Below, piece after piece: positions 29,010-37,425 of a DNA stretch of 64,000 nucleotides. A program made the translations under genes and the position numbers. Within the stretch, counting starts at the first letter, position 1; each line of letters begins with the position of its first letter. This DNA is from Streptococcus catagoni (lineage in GTDB: Bacteria; Bacillota; Bacilli; Lactobacillales; Streptococcaceae): NCBI RefSeq assembly GCF_011421425.1, contig NZ_WPCW01000002.1, positions 124,001-188,000 on the forward strand, written 5' to 3'. Below the pieces are notes generated by a model. The model was not told the origin of the DNA and ran no database searches. It saw only the letters and a list, made by a program, of their open reading frames with translations.

Positions 29010-29069
29010 TTTTGAACACTTCTTTGTGTGATAGTTGGTCTTTTTTAAAACGCTTTCATTACCTATAAT
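29010..29069 (+). promoter_or_regulatory. ulaA promoter: shared ula operator, cre and -10 box
   Basis: The block TTTTGAACAC-N5-TGTGTGA-N-A-N-TTGGTCTTTTTT (29010-29046) recurs upstream of ulaG. The ACAC...GTGT dyad could bind the BglG-type regulator. The T6 run falls at the -35 position, 17 bp before TATAAT (29064-29069), so activator dependence is likely. AAAACGCTTTCA (29047-29058), read on the minus strand as TGAAAGCGTTTT, is a cre-like site in the spacer. Confidence 0.8.
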
Positions 29070-29118
29070 GAACATATAAAAACATTATATTTATTAACTT
29101 TGAAAAGAGGTAGTTCTC

Positions 29119-30552
29119 ATGGAAATGTTCCTAGCTCCCCTAAACTGGTTCTCGCAAAATATTTTGCAAAACCCAGCTTTCTTCGTAGGTCTTCTGGTTT
29201 TAATCGGGTATTTACTCCTTAAAAAACCAATTTATGAAGTCTTTGCAGGTTTTGTCAAAGCGACAGTTGGTTATCTGATTTTGAACGTTGGTGCAGGTGG
29301 TCTGGTAACGACCTTCCGTCCAATCTTGGTTGCCCTTGCTAAGAAATTTGAATTGAAAGCGGCTGTTATTGACCCTTACTTTGGTCTTGCTGCTGCCAAT
29401 ACGAAATTAGAAGAGATGGGCTTTATCAGTGTTGCTACAACCGCTCTCTTGATTGGTTTTGGAGTCAATATTCTCCTCGTTGCACTTCGTAAGATTACAA
29501 AAGTGCGTACCCTTTTCATTACTGGTCATATCATGGTACAACAAGCAGCAACCATTTCTGTTTTTGTCCTCTTATTAATCCCTCAATTCCAAAATGCTTT
29601 TGGGGCATGGGCGGTCGGTATTATCTGTGGGCTTTACTGGGCGATCAGTTCTAACATGACGGTTGAAGCAACCCAGCGCCTAACAGGTGGCGGCGGATTT
29701 GCGATTGGTCACCAACAACAATTTGCGATTTGGTTTGTGGATAAGGTTGCACCGTTCTTTGGTAAAAAAGAAGAAAATCTTGATAACCTAAAATTACCAA
29801 CCTTTTTAAACATTTTCCACGATACTGTTGTTGCATCTGCAACCTTGATGTTGGTCTTCTTTGGAGCTATCTTGGCTGTCCTTGGTCCAGACATCATGTC
29901 TAATGTGGACTTGATCGGACCTGGAGCATTCAACCCAGCTAAGCAAGCCTTCTTCATGTATATTCTGCAAACATCCCTCACCTTCTCAGTTTACCTCTTC
30001 ATTTTGATGCAGGGTGTGCGCATGTTCGTTTCTGAATTGACCAATGCCTTCCAAGGGATCTCAAGCAAATTGCTTCCAGGGTCATTCCCAGCGGTTGACG
30101 TTGCAGCTTCTTATGGTTTTGGCTCTTCAAATGCGGTTCTTTCAGGATTTGCCTTTGGTTTGATTGGTCAATTGATCACGATTGCTCTTCTTGTTATCTT
30201 TAAAAACCCAATCTTAATTATCACAGGATTCGTTCCAGTATTCTTTGATAATGCGGCGATTGCGGTTTACGCTGATAAACGTGGTGGTTGGAAAGCTGCA
30301 GTTGCATTGTCCTTTATCTCAGGGATTTTACAAGTTTCTCTTGGTGCGGTAGCTGTTGGTTTATTAGGTCTTACAGGTGGTTACCATGGTAACATCGACT
30401 TGGTTCTTCCATGGTTGCCATTTGGTTACATCTTCAAATTCCTTGGTATTGCAGGTTATGTGCTTGTCTGCATCTTCTTACTTGCCATTCCACAATTACA
30501 ATTTGCTAAAGCTAAGGACAAAGAGGCTTACTACCGTGGTGAAGCTCAATAA
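29119..30552 (+). CDS. ulaA: Ascorbate PTS permease, EIIC component
   Basis: Membrane channel of the ascorbate phosphotransferase system, which imports L-ascorbate as its 6-phosphate together with UlaB and UlaC. The 477 residues contain about eleven hydrophobic segments and the family phrases GLYWAISSNMTVEATQRLT, GFAIGHQQQFAIW and ITGFVPVFFDNAAIAVYAD. It is the first gene of ulaABCDEF. The promoter bears the shared ula operator and a cre-like site. Confidence 0.95.
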   Translation: MEMFLAPLNWFSQNILQNPAFFVGLLVLIGYLLLKKPIYEVFAGFVKATVGYLILNVGAGGLVTTFRPILVALAKKFELKAAVIDPYFGLAAANTKLEEMGFISVATTALLIGFGVNILLVALRKITKVRTLFITGHIMVQQAATISVFVLLLIPQFQNAFGAWAVGIICGLYWAISSNMTVEATQRLTGGGGFAIGHQQQFAIWFVDKVAPFFGKKEENLDNLKLPTFLNIFHDTVVASATLMLVFFGAILAVLGPDIMSNVDLIGPGAFNPAKQAFFMYILQTSLTFSVYLFILMQGVRMFVSELTNAFQGISSKLLPGSFPAVDVAASYGFGSSNAVLSGFAFGLIGQLITIALLVIFKNPILIITGFVPVFFDNAAIAVYADKRGGWKAAVALSFISGILQVSLGAVAVGLLGLTGGYHGNIDLVLPWLPFGYIFKFLGIAGYVLVCIFLLAIPQLQFAKAKDKEAYYRGEAQ

Positions 30553-30623
30553 GTACCACTTTCAAGAAATAGCGCTGCTATTCTAACAAAAAAATAAAAA
30601 TAACATCTTCGGAGGAAAAAACA

Positions 30624-30902
30624 ATGGTTAAAGTCTTAACAGCATGCGGCAATGGCATGGGGTCATCTATGGTCATTAAAATGAAAGTTGAAAATGCTCT
30701 TCGTCAACTTGGTGTTACTGATATTCAATCAGCTTCTTGTTCTGTGGGTGAAGCTAAAGCGTTAGCTTCTGGCTATGATATTGTGGTAGCGTCAAACCAC
30801 TTGATTCATGAGCTTGATGGCCGTACTAAAGGTCACTTGGTTGGTCTTGATAACCTGATGGATGACAATGAAATCAAAACCAAATTGCAAGAAGTGCTAT
30901 AA
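30624..30902 (+). CDS. ulaB: Ascorbate PTS EIIB component
   Basis: A 92-residue cytosolic phosphocarrier. The phosphorylated cysteine is in the N-terminal loop TACGNGMGSSMVIKMKVENA. It takes phosphate from UlaC and passes it to ascorbate at UlaA. CGGAGG lies before the start. A short hairpin (AATAGC/GCTATT) lies in the gap after ulaA. Confidence 0.95.
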   Translation: MVKVLTACGNGMGSSMVIKMKVENALRQLGVTDIQSASCSVGEAKALASGYDIVVASNHLIHELDGRTKGHLVGLDNLMDDNEIKTKLQEVL

Positions 30903-31028
30903 GCTGATTCTGAAACAAAAAGGAGGAGTTGTGACGAAGGTTCCCAACTCTTTCTCTTTAGCAAAAGTCAGTTAAGAGACAAGAAAAGGATGTGTTTTTA
31001 ACCAAAAACACTAGAAAGAGATATGTTT

Positions 31029-31514
31029 ATGAATTTAAAACAAGCCTTTATAGATAACAACTCTATTCGTTTAGGGTTAAGTGCTGATACTTGGCAAGAA
31101 GCTGTTCAGTTAGCTGTCCAACCTTTGATTGATAGCGGAGCAGTGACATCGGCTTACTATGATGCCATCATTGAATCAACAGAAAAATATGGCCCTTATT
31201 ATGTGCTGATGCCAGGGATGGCAATGCCTCACGCAGAAGCAGGTCGTGGGGTCAACCGTAATGCCTTTGCCTTGATTACTCTAACCAAACCAGTAACTTT
31301 CTCAGATGGAAAAGAGGTTTCTGTTCTCTTGACGTTGGCTGCGACTGACCCTTCTATTCACACAACAGTGGCTATTCCACAAATTGTAGCCTTGTTTGAA
31401 CTGGACAACGCCATTGAACGCTTGGTGGCTTGCCAAAGTTCAGCAGAAGTGCTGGCAATGGTAGAAGAATCAAAAAACAGTCCTTACTTAGCCGGTTTGG
31501 ATTTGGACTCTTAA
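31029..31514 (+). CDS. ulaC: Ascorbate PTS EIIA component
   Basis: EIIA of the fructose/mannitol/ascorbate type, 161 residues, with the phosphorylatable His in MPGMAMPHAEAGRG. It relays phosphate from HPr to UlaB. The ATG at 31029 is preferred to that at 31023, because the GAAAGAG site ends two bases before the latter and eight before the former. The 120-bp gap after ulaB has a GAGTTG/CAACTC hairpin that may be a processing or attenuation site. Confidence 0.93.
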   Translation: MNLKQAFIDNNSIRLGLSADTWQEAVQLAVQPLIDSGAVTSAYYDAIIESTEKYGPYYVLMPGMAMPHAEAGRGVNRNAFALITLTKPVTFSDGKEVSVLLTLAATDPSIHTTVAIPQIVALFELDNAIERLVACQSSAEVLAMVEESKNSPYLAGLDLDS

Positions 31515-31620
31515 TTAATCTTTGGAGATAATCCTCAGATAGACGAATTAACAATAATGATTGAAAGGATAGGAGCTCTTAATCAGTTTGTACTGTGGCT
31601 AAGAGTTCTAGGAAAAACAC

Positions 31621-32283
31621 ATGACACATCTTCCAAATTTACAAGTTGCCTTAGACCATTCTGACTTGCAAGGGGCTATTAAAGCAGCCGTTTCAGTTGG
31701 ACATGAAGTAGACGTTATCGAAGCAGGTACGGTTTGCTTGCTTCAAGTCGGAAGCGAGTTGGTTGAGGTTTTGCGCAGCCTTTTCCCAGAAAAAATCATC
31801 GTGGCAGATACAAAATGTGCTGATGCTGGTGGTACTGTTGCCAAAAACAATGCTAAGCGCGGCGCTGATTGGATGACTTGTATCTGCTGTGCGACTATTC
31901 CAACCATGGAAGCGGCCCTCAAGGCTATCAAAGAAGAGCGCGGCGAGCGTGGGGAAATCCAAATCGAATTGTATGGCGATTGGACTTATGAGCAAGCTCA
32001 ATTATGGCTTGACGCTGGGATTTCTCAAGCTATTTACCATCAATCGCGTGATGCCCTTCTTGCTGGGGAAACTTGGGGCGAAAAAGACCTTAACAAGGTG
32101 AAAAAATTGATTGACATGGGCTTTCGTGTGTCAGTGACAGGCGGGCTCGATGTGGATACCTTGAAACTCTTTGAAGGGGTTGATGTCTTTACATTTATTG
32201 CAGGACGTGGTATAACTGAGGCAGAAGATCCTGCTGCAGCGGCGCGTGCATTCAAAGACGAAATCAAACGTATTTGGGGGTAA
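31621..32283 (+). CDS. ulaD: 3-keto-L-gulonate-6-phosphate decarboxylase
   Basis: TIM-barrel decarboxylase of the OMP decarboxylase suprafamily. It turns 3-keto-L-gulonate-6-phosphate into L-xylulose-5-phosphate. The 220 residues begin LPNLQVALDHSDLQGAIKAA. The metal and catalytic motif is IIVADTKCADAGG, and VTGGLDVDTLKLF and FIAGRGITEAEDP mark the phosphate site. It ends four bases before the ulaE start. Confidence 0.96.
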   Translation: MTHLPNLQVALDHSDLQGAIKAAVSVGHEVDVIEAGTVCLLQVGSELVEVLRSLFPEKIIVADTKCADAGGTVAKNNAKRGADWMTCICCATIPTMEAALKAIKEERGERGEIQIELYGDWTYEQAQLWLDAGISQAIYHQSRDALLAGETWGEKDLNKVKKLIDMGFRVSVTGGLDVDTLKLFEGVDVFTFIAGRGITEAEDPAAAARAFKDEIKRIWG

Positions 32284-32287
32284 CCTT

Positions 32288-33151
32288 ATGGCGCGTCCTA
32301 TTGGTATTTATGAAAAAGCTACGCCAAAACAGTTTACTTGGCGTGAACGTTTGCAATTTGCAAAAGACTTAGGTTTTGATTTTGTGGAAATGTCTGTCGA
32401 TGAATCAGATGCTCGCTTAGCTCGCTTAGAGTGGACTAAGGAAGAGCGACTTGATTTAGTAAAAGCCATTTATGAAACTGGGATTCGCATCCCAACCATT
32501 TGTTTTTCTGGCCACAGACGTTACCCACTAGGCTCAAACGATCCTGCCATTGAAGCCAAGTCCCTTGAACTGATGAAACAATGTATTGAATTGGCACAAG
32601 ACCTCGGGGTACGTACCATTCAATTAGCTGGTTACGACGTTTATTATGAAGAAAAATCGCCTGAAACCCGTGCCCGTTTTATCAAAAATTTAAGACAATC
32701 CTGTGATTGGGCAGAGCAAGCCCAAGTCATGCTTTCTATTGAGATTATGGATGATCCTTTTATCAACTCTATTGAAAAATACTTGGCTGTTGAAAAGGAA
32801 ATTGACTCTCCCTATCTCTTTGTTTACCCTGACACAGGGAATGTTTCTGCCTGGCACAATGACCTGTGGAGTGAATTTTACAATGGCCACAAATCCATTG
32901 CAGCCCTCCACTTGAAAGACACCTATGCTGTTACGGAAACCTCAAAAGGTCAGTTCCGTGATGTGCCATTCGGTCAAGGTTGTGTGGACTGGGAAGAAAT
33001 GTTTGCTGTCATCAAGAAAACCAACTACAATGGTCCTTTCTTGATTGAAATGTGGTCAGAAAACTGTGAAACGGTGGAGGAAACAAGGGCTGCTATCAAA
33101 GAAGCTCAGGACTTTCTTTACCCACTCATTGAGAAAGCGGGGTTGAAGTAA
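32288..33151 (+). CDS. ulaE: L-xylulose-5-phosphate 3-epimerase
   Basis: Converts L-xylulose-5-phosphate to L-ribulose-5-phosphate. The 287 residues begin MARPIGIYEKATPKQFTWRE. Metal-binding motifs SIEIMDDPFINS, YPDTGNVSAWHND and PFLIEMWSEN are present. The frame is open further upstream into ulaD, but GGGGG seven bases before 32288 and family length set the start. It is followed after one base by ulaF. Confidence 0.95.
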   Translation: MARPIGIYEKATPKQFTWRERLQFAKDLGFDFVEMSVDESDARLARLEWTKEERLDLVKAIYETGIRIPTICFSGHRRYPLGSNDPAIEAKSLELMKQCIELAQDLGVRTIQLAGYDVYYEEKSPETRARFIKNLRQSCDWAEQAQVMLSIEIMDDPFINSIEKYLAVEKEIDSPYLFVYPDTGNVSAWHNDLWSEFYNGHKSIAALHLKDTYAVTETSKGQFRDVPFGQGCVDWEEMFAVIKKTNYNGPFLIEMWSENCETVEETRAAIKEAQDFLYPLIEKAGLK

Positions 33152-33152
33152 G

Positions 33153-33869
33153 ATGGTGAAAAATTTACAAGAAATGCGTGAACGTGTCTGTGCGGCTAAC
33201 AAGTCTCTGCCAGAACACGGTCTTGTCAAATTTACGTGGGGCAATGTCTCCGAAGTTTGTCGTGAGTTAGGACGTATTGTCATCAAGCCGTCAGGTGTTG
33301 ACTACGACCTCTTGACACCGGAAAACATGGTGGTGACAGACCTTGATGGCCATGTGGTTGAAGGTGATTTGAACCCTTCTTCAGATCTGCCAACCCATGT
33401 GGAGCTCTATAAAGCTTGGCCAGAAGTGGGGGGGATTGTTCACACCCACTCAACAGAAGCTGTTGGCTGGGCCCAGGCTGGCCGTGATATTCCTTTTTAT
33501 GGGACTACCCATGCGGACTATTTTTATGGCCCGGTTCCTTGTGCTCGCTCTCTCACAAAAGCAGAAGTTGATGGGGCTTACGAGCAAGAAACTGGCAGCG
33601 TGATTTTAGAGGAATTTAGCAAGCGAGGTCTTGACCCGATGGCGGTTCCAGGAATCGTGGTGCGTAATCATGGCCCATTTACGTGGGGTAAAACACCAGA
33701 GCAAGCCGTTTACCACTCTGTTGTCTTAGAAGAAGTGGCTAAAATGAACCGCTTGACAGAACAAATCAATCCACGCGTAGAGTCTGCACCAAAATACATT
33801 ATGGACAAACATTATTTACGTAAACATGGTCCAAATGCTTATTATGGTCAAAAAGGAGATACGCATTAG
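33153..33869 (+). CDS. ulaF: L-ribulose-5-phosphate 4-epimerase
   Basis: Class II aldolase/epimerase that yields D-xylulose-5-phosphate for the pentose phosphate pathway. The 238 residues carry the zinc motif IVHTHSTEAVGWAQAG and later histidine RNHGPFTWGKTPEQA. The substrate loop KPSGVDYDLLTPE is conserved. It is the last gene of ulaABCDEF, and a terminator-like hairpin follows at 33917-33945. Confidence 0.96.
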   Translation: MVKNLQEMRERVCAANKSLPEHGLVKFTWGNVSEVCRELGRIVIKPSGVDYDLLTPENMVVTDLDGHVVEGDLNPSSDLPTHVELYKAWPEVGGIVHTHSTEAVGWAQAGRDIPFYGTTHADYFYGPVPCARSLTKAEVDGAYEQETGSVILEEFSKRGLDPMAVPGIVVRNHGPFTWGKTPEQAVYHSVVLEEVAKMNRLTEQINPRVESAPKYIMDKHYLRKHGPNAYYGQKGDTH

Positions 33870-33916
33870 GACAACTGCCTTTTTGGGAAGGTATCCATCT
33901 TTGTTAACCATTGTTT

Positions 33917-33945
33917 GGGCGAGTCTTATTGGCTTGCCCTTTTTC
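33917..33945 (+). terminator. Terminator of ulaABCDEF
   Basis: GGGCGAG and CTTGCCC pair with one G-U and are followed by TTTTT. Confidence 0.75.
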
Positions 33946-34056
33946 TAGGCTTCTTGAAAAAGGTAAATTCAAGGGTCTTGCTCATCCTTTATTTTAAAAT
34001 TATCCTAATCGTGGTATAATACGCGTAACGAATGACAGGATGAGTAGGAGTTAGGC

Positions 34057-35043
34057 ATGTTTGAGAAAGTCACCATCAGTGATATTGCTAGGTTAGTTGG
34101 AGTGTCAAAAGCCACTGTTTCTTATTATTTAAACGGTAATTATAAAAAAATGTCGTTAGCCACCAAGGAAAAAATTAAGCAGGCGATTGAAGTTACTGGT
34201 TACCAGCCCAGCAAGATAGCCCAGAGCCTTGTCACCCGAGATACGCAGACTATTGGTGTTGTGATTGCTGACATCACCAACCCCTTTATTTCTTCCGTGA
34301 TGAAGGGGATTCATGACACCTGTCAACGTTATGGTTATACGGTTAACTTTACTAACTCAGATAACAGTCTCCAAATTGAATTGGAGAACCTGCACCGCTT
34401 GAAGCAACAAAATGTCTCAGGTATTATTTTGGATTCGGTCAATCCTAACAACCCCTTTGTTAGTGTCTTTGATCCTAAAAGCTTAGTCATGGTGGATAGA
34501 CAAGCTACAACTTTACAATTTGATACCATTGTTTCAGATAATAAACAATCAACCAAGCAGTTTTTACAGGAGATGCTAAAAGCAGGCTATCAGGAGATTT
34601 ATTTTGTGACATTTCCTATTGAGGGAATTTCCACGCGAGAGCTCCGTTATCAAGGCTTTCAAGAGGTGGTTGGTTCCAGCAGCAACCGATTGATTGTTTT
34701 GGGAGAAGAAGGTAGCCAAGACCGCATTCTAAACCTGATTAAGGAGTCTGCTACCAAGCCAGCCTTTCTAATGATGAATGGACCAACCCTCTTAAGTTTT
34801 ATGAAGATTGTGAACCAATCTCCTTATCATTATCCAGATGATTTTGGTTTAGGGACTTATGAAGATTTGGAATGGATGCAGGTCTTAACACCGGCTGTCT
34901 CGTGTATTAAACAAGATTCTTATGGTATTGGCTGTTTGGCAGCGGAGCATTTGATTCAAAAGCTAAAAGGAGAAAAAGATCAGGCTGCTAGTCCAGAATT
35001 ACTAGAAGTGGTTAATGAGCTGATTATTCGACACTCGTTTTAA
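34057..35043 (+). CDS. LacI-family transcriptional regulator
   Basis: A 328-residue repressor. The N-terminal helix-turn-helix and hinge are VTISDIARLVGVSKATVSYY and IAQSLVTRDTQTIGVVIADI. A periplasmic-binding-like sensor domain follows. An extended -10 (TGGTATAAT, 34012-34020) lies upstream. Two GGTTAACCGATTAAC-like operators stand just downstream, in front of the accessory genes, so it very likely controls them. The effector is unknown; a sugar acid or its phosphate is plausible from context. Confidence 0.9.
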   Translation: MFEKVTISDIARLVGVSKATVSYYLNGNYKKMSLATKEKIKQAIEVTGYQPSKIAQSLVTRDTQTIGVVIADITNPFISSVMKGIHDTCQRYGYTVNFTNSDNSLQIELENLHRLKQQNVSGIILDSVNPNNPFVSVFDPKSLVMVDRQATTLQFDTIVSDNKQSTKQFLQEMLKAGYQEIYFVTFPIEGISTRELRYQGFQEVVGSSSNRLIVLGEEGSQDRILNLIKESATKPAFLMMNGPTLLSFMKIVNQSPYHYPDDFGLGTYEDLEWMQVLTPAVSCIKQDSYGIGCLAAEHLIQKLKGEKDQAASPELLEVVNELIIRHSF

Positions 35044-35102
35044 GAATGGCTAATGAGCTGGGCTAGAGGGGCTTGGCTCATTAAATTTTTAAAAAATATA
35101 CG

Positions 35103-35167
35103 TGTAAACGCTTGCTTTTTGAAATAACTAGCGCTATAATGAGAATGTCTTTGATTAACCGATTAAC
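35103..35167 (+). promoter_or_regulatory. Promoter of accessory operon with perfect cre and first LacI operator
   Basis: TTGCTT (35112-35117), 17 bp, TATAAT (35135-35140). TGTAAACGCTTGCT (35103-35116) matches the CcpA consensus TGWAARCGYTWNCW at every position and overlaps the -35. GATTAACCGATTAAC (35153-35167) lies just past the start point. Confidence 0.85.
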
Positions 35168-35237
35168 ATAAAGCATCCTTTGTTTTTATGTGGCCGCTGT
35201 CAATTCAGATCTTCTCTTCTATTTTTTTTAAAGGTTT

Positions 35238-35252
35238 GGTTAACCGATTAAC
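35238..35252 (+). promoter_or_regulatory. Second LacI operator
   Basis: GGTTAACCGATTAAC repeats the site at 35153-35167 with one change. The centres are 85 bp apart, about eight helical turns, which would allow looping. Confidence 0.8.
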
Positions 35253-35320
35253 TCGTTTGTTGTGATGATCCTGTTAGTCGTCATGATGATTTTAGTTTGT
35301 GATAATGTTCAGGAGGGTTT

Positions 35321-36340
35321 ATGCGAGTTCAAAAGCTATTCTCAGATACCTTACCAGCGGCTTATGCCGTCTGCCGCTTACAAGCTGATGGGGCTGATTT
35401 TCTCTTGGTTGCTTCCGAAATTGATGCTGCCTGTTTTGCCTACGACTTAAATGGTCAATTCAAAAAACAGGTGGTTTGGCAAGATGTCGGAGGAACCATG
35501 TCAATTATTCAGGTTCCTGGTAGTTTGGATTTTTTAGCAACTCAGAAGTTTTATCCTGGCTTTGATGCCAAGGCTTGTCAGATCGTTTACGGTGCCTTTA
35601 ATGGGAAGGGATGGGATATTCAAAAAATAGCTGACTTTCCTTACTTACACCGTTTTGATTTGGTAGGGACTCAGCCAGATAAGTGTTTGTTTATTGGTTG
35701 TACCATTGCCAATTCCAAGACTTTTGTGGAGGATTGGTCAGATAAGGGACAGATTTTTGTTGGTAGATTCAACAAAAACCTGCTGGTTTTGGAAGATGTT
35801 CAAGCATTACCCTTACGTCTTTTAAAAAACCATGGCTATTGCAGTGCACAGAGCCATGGCTACTCGCTGATTACAGCTGTTGAGGGGATTGTTAAACTGA
35901 CCTATCCTGAGGCTTCAGACACAGGTAACTGGCGTTTAGACCTCCTCTATGGTCAAGAGACCAGTGATATTGTTCAGCTGGATATTAACCGAGATGGGAA
36001 TCAAGAACATATGATTATCCAAGGGTTTCATGGGAACCGTTTGAGGATTTTCTCTCATGATTTTACCAGAGAATTGTACCATTATCCTGACCCTACACCT
36101 TTTGGACATGCCATTTGGAGCGGTAGCCTTTCAGGAGTGCCCTGTTTTATCTTTGGTTGGCGGTCTGAGAAGGCAGAACTTCGGGTGTTCACTTATACTG
36201 ATGGGGACTTTGAGTCCCATCTTGTCGAAGCAGGAGTTGCTCCAAGCAATTGCTTGGCCTTTGACAAGGACGGGAAATCCTATCTTTTCTCTGCCAATAA
36301 TGGCAGCAATCAAGTAGCTCTCTATGAGCTTAGTTTTTAA
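35321..36340 (+). CDS. Propeller-like cytosolic protein with VCBS/FG-GAP motif, function unknown
   Basis: A 339-residue protein with no signal peptide or membrane segment. The sequence alternates short beta strands, as in a beta-propeller. It contains one clear FG-GAP/VCBS-type motif, LDINRDGNQEHMIIQGFHGN (Asp-x-Asn-x-Asp-Gly, a calcium-loop pattern). AGGAGGG directly precedes the ATG. It is the first gene behind the LacI-controlled promoter. Propeller folds in sugar-acid loci can be lactonases, lyases or sensors. I cannot choose between these and assign none. Confidence 0.65.
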   Translation: MRVQKLFSDTLPAAYAVCRLQADGADFLLVASEIDAACFAYDLNGQFKKQVVWQDVGGTMSIIQVPGSLDFLATQKFYPGFDAKACQIVYGAFNGKGWDIQKIADFPYLHRFDLVGTQPDKCLFIGCTIANSKTFVEDWSDKGQIFVGRFNKNLLVLEDVQALPLRLLKNHGYCSAQSHGYSLITAVEGIVKLTYPEASDTGNWRLDLLYGQETSDIVQLDINRDGNQEHMIIQGFHGNRLRIFSHDFTRELYHYPDPTPFGHAIWSGSLSGVPCFIFGWRSEKAELRVFTYTDGDFESHLVEAGVAPSNCLAFDKDGKSYLFSANNGSNQVALYELSF

Positions 36341-36378
36341 GGTCATGACAATATATTATATATTAAAGGAGGAACATT

Positions 36379-37341
36379 ATGGCAAAAAAGAAAGTGCTGG
36401 TGACAGGCATCGTTCCTAAAGAAGGGCTTCAAAATTTGATGGCCCAGTGTGAGGTAACCTATTCAGAGGATACCCCTTTTTCAAGAGAGTATGTCCTTGA
36501 ACACCTCAAGGACTACGACGCTTGGTTATTGATGGGGCAAAAAGGGGATCGTGAAATGATTGATGCAGCTCAAAATCTGCAGCTGATTTCCTTAAATGCT
36601 GTTGGCTATGACCATGTCGATATTGCCTATGCCAAAGAAAAAGGGATTACCGTTTCGAATTCCCCTCAAGCTGTGCGGGTGCCTACGGCTGAAATGACCA
36701 TCACTCTTATGATGGCTGCTGCCAAGCGCTTAGCTTTCTATGATAAGGTGGTACGACAAGGCGAATGGCTCGATCCAAGTGAACGCCGTTTCCAAGGGAT
36801 GACCTTAGAAGGAGCTACCTTGGGCATTTATGGGATGGGACGAATTGGGTCAACTGTGGCTGAATTTGCCAAGGCTCTTGGGATGAAGGTGGTTTACAAT
36901 GATCTTTATCGCTTGCCACAAGAACGTGAAGAGGAACTGGGTGTTCACTTTCTTGACTTTGACCAATTAATAAGCCAAGCAGATGTGGTAACCATCCATG
37001 CTCCTTATTTGCCTTCAACCCATCATCAATTTAACAAAGATGTTTTCAGGGCGATGAAAACCCGTAGTTATCTGGTCAATGCTGCACGGGGTCCTATTGT
37101 TTCCGAAGAAGATTTGGTCTGGGCTTTGAAAGAGGGGCAAATTGCTGGGGCTGGCTTAGATGTCTTTGAGTTTGAACCAGCTGTTTCTGAAGAACTTCGT
37201 CAGCTTGATAATGTCATCATGAGCCCGCATGCGGGAACAGGAACAATTGAAGGTCGTATCACTCTAGCTGAGGAGGCTGCCAACAACATTCTCTCTTTCT
37301 TTGATGGAAAACCTGTCAATGTGGTCAATGCATCACGCTAA
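36379..37341 (+). CDS. D-isomer-specific 2-hydroxyacid dehydrogenase
   Basis: NAD(P)-dependent oxidoreductase of 320 residues interconverting 2-keto and D-2-hydroxy acids. The nucleotide site is LGIYGMGRIGSTVAEFAKAL. The catalytic Arg is in NAARGPIVSEEDL, the Glu lies near FEFEPAV, and the His in SPHAGTGTIEGR. A GGAGG site precedes the start, and a terminator follows at 37361-37383. Relatives reduce glyoxylate, 2-ketogluconate or diketogulonate. In this locus a keto-sugar acid is the likeliest substrate (inference). Confidence 0.88.
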   Translation: MAKKKVLVTGIVPKEGLQNLMAQCEVTYSEDTPFSREYVLEHLKDYDAWLLMGQKGDREMIDAAQNLQLISLNAVGYDHVDIAYAKEKGITVSNSPQAVRVPTAEMTITLMMAAAKRLAFYDKVVRQGEWLDPSERRFQGMTLEGATLGIYGMGRIGSTVAEFAKALGMKVVYNDLYRLPQEREEELGVHFLDFDQLISQADVVTIHAPYLPSTHHQFNKDVFRAMKTRSYLVNAARGPIVSEEDLVWALKEGQIAGAGLDVFEFEPAVSEELRQLDNVIMSPHAGTGTIEGRITLAEEAANNILSFFDGKPVNVVNASR

Positions 37342-37360
37342 TCAAGCCTTACTTGCTTAG

Positions 37361-37383
37361 AAAAATGGGTTTCCCATTTTTTT
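37361..37383 (+). terminator. Terminator after dehydrogenase gene
   Basis: AAAAATGGG and CCCATTTTT form a stem with a 3-base loop followed by TT. It may end or attenuate transcription before the IIC gene. Confidence 0.7.
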
Positions 37384-37392
37384 AGAGATAGA

Positions 37393-37406
37393 TGTAAGCG
37401 CTTAAT
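37393..37406 (+). promoter_or_regulatory. cre-like site before IIC gene
   Basis: TGTAAGCGCTTAAT has one mismatch to the CcpA consensus. It lies between the terminator and the IIC ribosome site, suggesting separate catabolite control. Confidence 0.6.
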
Positions 37407-37425
37407 AAAACAAAAAGGTGAAACT

